This document shows, in pieces, positions 57,872 to 64,000 of a stretch of 64,000 nt of DNA. The number at the start of each line of letters is the position of its first letter. Position 1 is the first letter of the stretch. The stretch lies in NCBI GenBank assembly GCA_030068075.1, contig CM057839.1, positions 19,695,167 through 19,759,166 of the forward strand, in the 5' to 3' direction. The notes below the pieces were generated by a model. That model saw only the letters and a list, made by a program, of their open reading frames with translations, had not been told where the DNA came from and searched no databases. The stretch is from Paguma larvata (taxonomy: Eukaryota > Chordata > Mammalia > Carnivora > Viverridae). A program made the position numbers and the translations under genes.

Positions 57872-59839
57872 CTGATAAAGAAGGAAGGGGTCAATCAGCG
57901 GTGCTTACTGTTGTTCCTTTCACTTCTTTATACCAGGTGAAGCACTTGGATGTGCTTAATGATGAATGTGGTTTTACTAACTCCCTATATTAGATATTGG
58001 CTATATTAAGTCATTTAAAGACCCCTTCTTATTCAGAAGTATGGTCACAGAATATATTTCAAGTATTTTCTAAACAGATTAAATGTAAGACAGACGTAAC
58101 GGCCGTATTTTGTGATGACGTGTCAGAATGTGTATCATCTGCTCCCTGCAGACCCATCCATGATGACGGGGTAAAATCCACCCTGATCTCATTCTCTCAA
58201 GGCTATTACTTCAGATGAAGGAGCTGTCAACTCCTTGTTTTCTCTTTCAAGGAATCACTTACAGGAGTGACACACAACTATTATCAGTTCAATTGGTTTT
58301 CCTTTGTTTGGGCAACTAAGTTAGTGGAAACTAATGAATTAAAGAGGGAAAAGTACAGACAAGTGTCGACCCAGTAGAGCCAGCATTTCTATTCACTCAG
58401 AATTGTCAACTTTTAAATACTTTTTCTTTTCTGCCCAATTCTCTTATTAGATGATGAGACATAATTTATGTAGGAAATTCTCCAGAAATAGGTTAACAGT
58501 TAGCTCTTATTGCTTCATCCTCTAAAATGACATAATCACTAAGAGAAAATTTAAAATCCCACACATGGCAGCTAATCCTCTGTGCACTTTGTCCAATGAA
58601 TGAATGAGAACACACTGATTCTAATTAGCACTAGATGAATATACATGAATTTAAAATAAATATATCCATATGCATTTTGCAAGAAAGGTAATTATTTTCT
58701 AGTTTTATTCATTTATATTTAAGAGGAACCCAAATGTTTTTACCAGAAATGTAAGGCCATTTCATGGATGTAAATATATATTCCATTTGATTGTGTCAGT
58801 AATGTCTTGTTTACTCACAGGAATTAATTACCTGGTGAGTCATACAATTAATATTTAAATATTTATTTAAAACTAGATGGAAATGGCCTGTGTTTCATTT
58901 GGCAGCCACATTTTAATTATTCAGAACATACCAGCTAGGTGTTTATTTTATTTTGTTTGAAATTATTTATTGTTCCACTTCAGCATATAATTTAATCATT
59001 GCCTCTGTACTTTTTCCATTTCTGATTACTTAGGAGGAAAAAGAGCATAAACTCTTACATATTCCAGTCGCAATTCTTTGCTGACACGATCCATTTATGT
59101 TCAATAATTCACCACTCCTGTGTCACTCAGACCAGCTTGGTATTCATATCTCTGACTTACTTGACATTCATCAGGGTCTTGTTCTCTTCTTGGTCAGAGA
59201 TTGAGGAAAGAAAAATAGTCGTAAATACATGAGGCTCTGGCATGAATACACAAAACACTATTCTTGGCAAAAATGCTCTGTGTCGGAAACGTCAGATACG
59301 AGGCTCTCATACAAAGCATGCAGAGAGAGTGAGCGAGCCAGCAAGCAAGAGGTTGGAATGGAGCAATTTGAGGGTGAAAAATCAACCATCTGAAGTGGCT
59401 TAAACTAGGGACCAGTGGCAAACATGGCTCTGTGAAATTGCTGCGTAAGGAAGGGGCAATTGTCCTTACTTTTCTCCCACCACATGTCCTCGTTGCTCCT
59501 CACTCTCAGGGAGAAAATGGAAAACACAGATTCTCTGTCCTGTACAAAGAGCCTCACATCTTCCTTCTTGGCTTAAGGTAAGACCACAGTGACACAGACA
59601 GTAGATAGATACGTTTCATGACTTTTATCCTCACTTTCAGATGACATTTTTAAAAGGACAATTAGGCTATCACAAGGTTGGAAAAGGAATATTGTCTGTC
59701 AATTAACAATTACATATTCTAATAAGGAAAATTATCTCTAATAAGGACAAGTTAGAATTGGGAAGATAACGTTTAAAGGATACTTATCATCAATAATACA
59801 AATGAAACAATATCATCCATTAAAAATTGTTTAGCCTTG
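57872..59839. other. Unassigned sequence
   Basis: No element recognised by eye. Parts near 58080-58160 and 59180-59600 are less AT-rich. Open frames here (for example 57997-58218 +) lack domains. Confidence 0.5.
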
Positions 59840-60050
59840 TGAACCAGTTACTGAGATAAGAACTTTCATTATTTCGTTAAATCTTCAAGACACCCTTATG
59901 AATAAGATATTATCATTATTATTATACATTTTCGAGATAAGAAAACTGAAGCTCAAAGTAACATAGCTAATAAGTGATAAAGGCAGCTTTCAATGTATTT
60001 CTGTCTGATCTCAGAACCCAATTTAATAATCTGTGCCACTGCTTTAATGG
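59840..60050 (-). mobile_element. MIR
   Basis: Reverse-oriented MIR with strong order: agacacccttatgaataaga, tattatcattattattatac, gagataagaaaactgaagct, caaagtaacatagctaataa and a terminal part near gaacccaatttaataatctg. Confidence 0.82.
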
Positions 60051-60437
60051 TCTTTTAAAATGGTATCACTATTTTTATTTCCTCTCATAAGAACATAATA
60101 AAATGAAAAAGAATCATCAGAACAAATTTCAAATCATGAATTACCTGAAAAGAATGTATTTCATGTAATTCATGAAGCTTAAAAGTGTAATATATTCCAT
60201 AATACATTATTCTGGAAAAGATTTCAATAGTGGATAATTTGAAGAAAATCCAATGTAACTCATTAAGGCCATTATTAAATAGGGCAGGTTAATAAAATGG
60301 GAATCTAACTAATAAGCCACACTTCACTACATTGTGATGTTCCTTGTTATAATTAACATTTTTGTTTGGGAGAGGAAAAGCTTAATATAGAAAAAACATG
60401 GCTTACTTGTTTGTGAAATATATTTGTGACAACCAGT

Positions 60438-60670
60438 TTTATTTTTGTTTCGCTTTTTTAATTTTTAAATTAAAAAAATAATGTTTATTTATTTTTGAGA
60501 GAAAGAGAAAGACAGAGCATGAACAGGGGAGGAACAGAGACACAGAACTCGCAGCAGGCTCCAGGTTCTGAGTCAGCACAGAGCCCGACGCAGGCCTCAA
60601 AACCACAAGCCATGAGATCATGACCTGAGCCGAAATAGGACGCTTAACCAACTGAGCCACCCAGGCGCCC
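60438..60670 (-). mobile_element. CAN-SINE, felid type
   Basis: Tail aatgtttatttatttttgag, body ctcgcagcaggctccaggtt, head ccaactgagccacccaggcg. Short repeat ccagtt on both sides (60432-60437 and 60671 onward) may be part of its target-site duplication. The B-box region is altered. Confidence 0.95.
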
Positions 60671-60671
60671 C

Positions 60672-62216
60672 CCAGTTGCATTCTTAAATGCTACACATCA
60701 AATTGAATTTTAAATGTTATTTTCAAAATATTAACATCTATTCCTCATATATCTCTTACCTCTTACCTTCCTAAGATGAATTAGTTTGTAGCAGACCCAA
60801 ATTTTCAAAACTATATTGGTCACCTAAATTTTCCTATGTTTTGATTATATTTTACTTTCTCAATGTAGACTGTGGCATTATTTAACTTCCTCTTCTGATC
60901 AGTTGATTTGCCATGACTTTTAGTTAAGTTTGTTTTATGAGATACACATTAGTACATTGTGTAAATATATCTACTGCCCTATCTTTAGCCATAACAGACA
61001 CACATCCATACACCCACGTCTCCCCACACAGAAAAAGAGAGAGAGAGAGAAATGTCCATCTATTAACACTAATTCAGATCTAAAACATGAAAAGACATTG
61101 AGAGTCTGTTTTTATTTGACATGGAACATGCTTAAGGGAAGTGAAAATGAAAGAGTAAAGGGTAAATTACATCCGAAAAGGAAGGAACCAATTTAGAAAA
61201 ATTCAAATCATATGATAAATTACTGTGGTAGAAAAGCCTAGTGGAAAAAAGAGAATAAGTAATATATTCCATTAAAATGTAGAAAATATTTTCATATGTT
61301 ACTGACTTTCATAAGAAGTTGTTATGAGGGTGGCAGAACCCCCTTCCTATTAGATAACAATGTACACTCCCAAAATATTCCTAATGTCTAGTTCAAATTT
61401 TATGGATAAGAAGAAAATCAGAAGACCCTTATGGATTTCTCAAAATGTAAATTATGAAAATCAGTTATATTTTAGTATTTCTAAAATGTCATATTTCAAA
61501 AAAAGGGAGGACGGGAAGGAGGGAAAGGAAAGAAGGATGGAGGAAGGAAGGAAGGAAGGAAGGAAGGAAGGAAGGAAGGAAGGAAGGAAGGAAGGAAGGA
61601 AGGAAGGAAGGAAGGAAAGAAGGAAGGAAGGAAGGAAGGGGATAGCATCCAAATAGAGCTACAATTGTCCATACTTTGGTTATTCAAACCTGTGAAATTA
61701 AGTGGCTAGGTGATTCTCAAAAGCCTAATATGGACTATGGTTTATAAAAAAGGAAATGCATTAACAGTAGTTTTAATGCCTGGTAGAAAATAATTTGCTG
61801 TAAAGAGACTTGCCTTGATTGTTTAAGCCCTTGATGTTATAGTTAATGAATTAAATAAAGGTTTACTTAATATAATAAATTAATGTGAGCAATCCTTAAG
61901 GAAAGAAAGGGATGAGGAAATAAACCACCTGGACTACATTGCAAAGTTGTTTATTAAGTCAGTTATTTATACACACATAAAATATTGATTTGTTATGAGG
62001 TATTTGATAGTTTTTTCTTTTAGATACTGTATGCAGTTATATTTGGACTACATGGCTTATATATTCAGCAAAATCCATACTTTACTGATATGTATACTTG
62101 TTAGAATGAATTGGTTGACTTAATACTACATATGTCCCTGATGGCTAATTTCCTTTAAAATTAAGAATTTCACAATGAGTTTTAAAATGATCATTCTGGC
62201 AGAAGACCTTAACATA
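60672..62216. other. Unassigned except for the GGAA tract
   Basis: Contains a small GA run (61037-61050) and the large (GGAA)n tract at 61503-61640. Open frames overlapping the tract are artefacts. No gene recognised. Confidence 0.55.
61503..61640. repeat. (GGAA)n polypurine tract
   Basis: About 25 GGAA/GAAG units, nearly uninterrupted from 61541 to 61638 with an irregular start. GGAA is the ETS-factor core site, and long tracts can be bound in clusters. Also able to form triplex DNA. No promoter is seen nearby. Confidence 0.97.
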
Positions 62217-62403
62217 TTTTTTAAATGTTTATTTATTTATTTTGTCGGCGGGGGTGAGGGGGAGAAAATGAGTGGGGGAGGGGCAGAGAGAGAGAGTCTC
62301 AAACAGGCTCTAGTGTGGGGCTCAAACTCACAAACTGTGAGATCATGAACTCAGCCAAAATCGAGAGTTGGATGCTTCACAGACTGAGCCACCCAGGCAC
62401 CCC
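62217..62403 (-). mobile_element. CAN-SINE, internally shortened
   Basis: Tail taaatgtttatttatttatt, body with gagtgggggaggggcagaga, head agactgagccacccaggcac. The middle jumps from caaacaggctc to tagtgtggggctcaaactca, so part of the body is missing compared with other copies. Confidence 0.93.
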
Positions 62404-64000
62404 AACCTTTACATAATTTTATCTGAAACTTGATTTTCAATATATTTACATGCACTGTGGGGTTTTTGTTTGTTTACTATTAAGCCCATTTAGCATTAAA
62501 ATTCTCCTTTATCTTTATCATTTACTTTATTTGTGAGGCAGTTGGAAGTTTGAGGATAAAATAGCTGGAATTAAGCAGTGCAGTAAGAACATTTTCTTTC
62601 AAAGGGAATGCCTGCATCTTCTGCACGATAATAAGTTCAGTGGCAGAGACTATTGATTATCTAATTGTGATACCTTTTAATTAAATTCTGTATTCAAATA
62701 CCTCAAAGGGAATGTGATTACTCGTAAAGTAATGCATTCTCCGTGTTCCTAATAAAACTGTGCCTAATGCTTTAATTCTGTAGTCCGAATGGTACTCCTA
62801 GAGATAGTCAATGCCTTCACAAAAAAATACTGGTTTATAGCCTCACTTTGACAACCTAACACATTTTCCAAATGGTCCCAAACCTTTCTTTTCCATTTAG
62901 GATCTTAAAAAAAATAGTACAGCTTTAATTTCATTTAGATCTTACCATGTGCCTAATAGACACTTTTTTCAACTGTTATTTTCTCAATGAAAACTATCTT
63001 GCCACCCCTATATAAAACCCAGTTCCACCAAGACTTTAAAATCCCAGTTATTCTCTTCTACATATTCCATAGAATGTTTAACCATCTTAAGTTTTCTATA
63101 CATTTATTTTATATTTGGCAAGTACTTGTATGTATATTTTGTTCCTTTATATATGCTAGAATGTGCCTAGAAGATAGTGGAATAATATTAATAATATGAA
63201 TAATAAATATTCCTTGAACGACTTCTATTTATATAAATATATCTAAGCTTGTAGTAAGTTTTGAGGTGCGCATGAATTCGGAAATATAATATTTAAAGTG
63301 ATGCGATTTCTTTCCAGATAATGATACTACGTAAGTGTCATAATGGCAGGAGAGGAGGTTGTAATTTTAAAGAAGATATCAATTAAGTTAGTGATTTAAT
63401 GTTCTCACATTTAGGAACACTTCTTTCTTTGAGTCGTTGTTTCATTTTAGGATTGTGTATCTTCTAAACCGTCAACCTCACAAGTGTGAGTAAGGAGCCC
63501 TATGAAAGCAAGGGCAGTCTAAATTTTAGTTTTAACATATTACCTATTCACTTTATGTCTTAAATATTTAAGTTGAAGAAGCTATATTATAAAGTATTAT
63601 GAATACATTAATTATCAGAAAATATATTTCTTTTATGTTTAAATAAAATAAAGCTGTTTGTGTGTGTTGATTTTATTATATAGAAGTTACTTGTCAACAT
63701 TCTTCGGTTTGTTTAAGTATTTCTGATCGGAAAATATCACAGTATCTGCCCTCTATCTCCTACTTATATCTCAGCTATAAAAGTAAAATTTTTTGTCTTG
63801 CAGAAACAATCATCTATCTATCTATCTATCTAATTATCTATCTATCTATCTATCAAGTTTTATCATCTATCTTCTATCTGTCATCATCTTCCTCTTTATT
63901 CAGGATTTAGAATCCACGTTACCGTTCCATGTTCTTACTATAAGGGACAGGGAAGAGAGATAGACCAGTTACAGGGCCACTTCATTCCGTCCCTAATGTA
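62404..64000. other. Unassigned AT-rich sequence to window end
   Basis: No transposon recognised apart from the (ATCT)n run at 63808-63855. Short open frames only. Confidence 0.55.
63808..63855. repeat. (ATCT)n microsatellite
   Basis: Two blocks of ATCT units separated by aatt, followed by further degenerate units to about 63890. Confidence 0.95.

Noticed and set aside
58090..58130. CRE-like tgatgacgtgtcag element as a promoter site
   Set aside because: A single short match without a promoter, CpG island or transcript context.
61360..61656. Lys/Glu/Gly/Arg-rich open frames
   Set aside because: They translate the GGAA tract; low-complexity artefacts.
63808..63890. ATCT units as a CRISPR-like array
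   Set aside because: Four-base tandem units without spacers; a simple microsatellite.

Overview
This window looks like AT-rich, non-coding nuclear DNA from a carnivoran, most likely a felid. The main evidence is about two dozen copies of a tRNA-derived SINE with a head like ggcgcctgggtggctcagt, Pol III A- and B-box-like motifs, a CT-rich body and a tail like aaaataaataaacatt. Carnivore-type LINE-1 3' ends, with motifs such as gagcactgggtgttatatg, also recur. No protein-coding gene, rRNA, tRNA gene, CRISPR array or bacterial/viral operon could be supported. The open reading frames present are short, have no recognisable domain, or lie in repeats, so the window is probably intergenic or deep intronic. 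All repeat names come from recognising consensus-like strings by eye, not from a database search.

Layout. 0-8.3 kb: SINEs in both orientations, an L1 3' end (2.0-3.0 kb), an LTR-like remnant (3.1-3.46 kb) and two L2 scraps. 8.4-12.2 kb: a MIR, a (TA/CA)-rich block and an unassigned old repeat. 12.2-13.7 kb: a SINE and an MLT1 LTR split by two more SINEs. 15.5-19.5 kb: a MIR and a roughly 2 kb reverse-oriented L2, broken up by a 5'-inverted L1 plus SINE, a SINE with a possible 3' transduction, and an MLT1 LTR that itself carries a SINE. 20-27 kb: mostly unrecognised sequence with hairpins, a polypyrimidine tract, an L2 fragment and two SINEs. 27.5-32.4 kb: a MIR, two old L1 segments, and MLT1 LTRs in opposite orientations, one with internal MaLR sequence. 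36-39 kb: the most unusual structure, described next. 41.3-47.7 kb: an old L1 3' part, two SINEs and a 2.6 kb old L1 with a large 5' inversion. 48-64 kb: mostly unrecognised sequence with SINEs, short L1 insertions, one MIR, hairpins and microsatellites.

The observation most worth checking is at 36.1-36.4 kb. Two compound microsatellites face each other as an inverted repeat. The 117-bp spacer between them consists almost entirely of an exact 84-bp inverted copy of 39128-39211 followed by an exact 26-bp direct copy of 38860-38885. It looks like a patch templated from about 2.6-3 kb away and inserted at the apex of a hairpin-forming, break-prone repeat. Assembly error must be excluded. The rest of the window records layered retrotransposition, and nothing seen suggests genes acting together.
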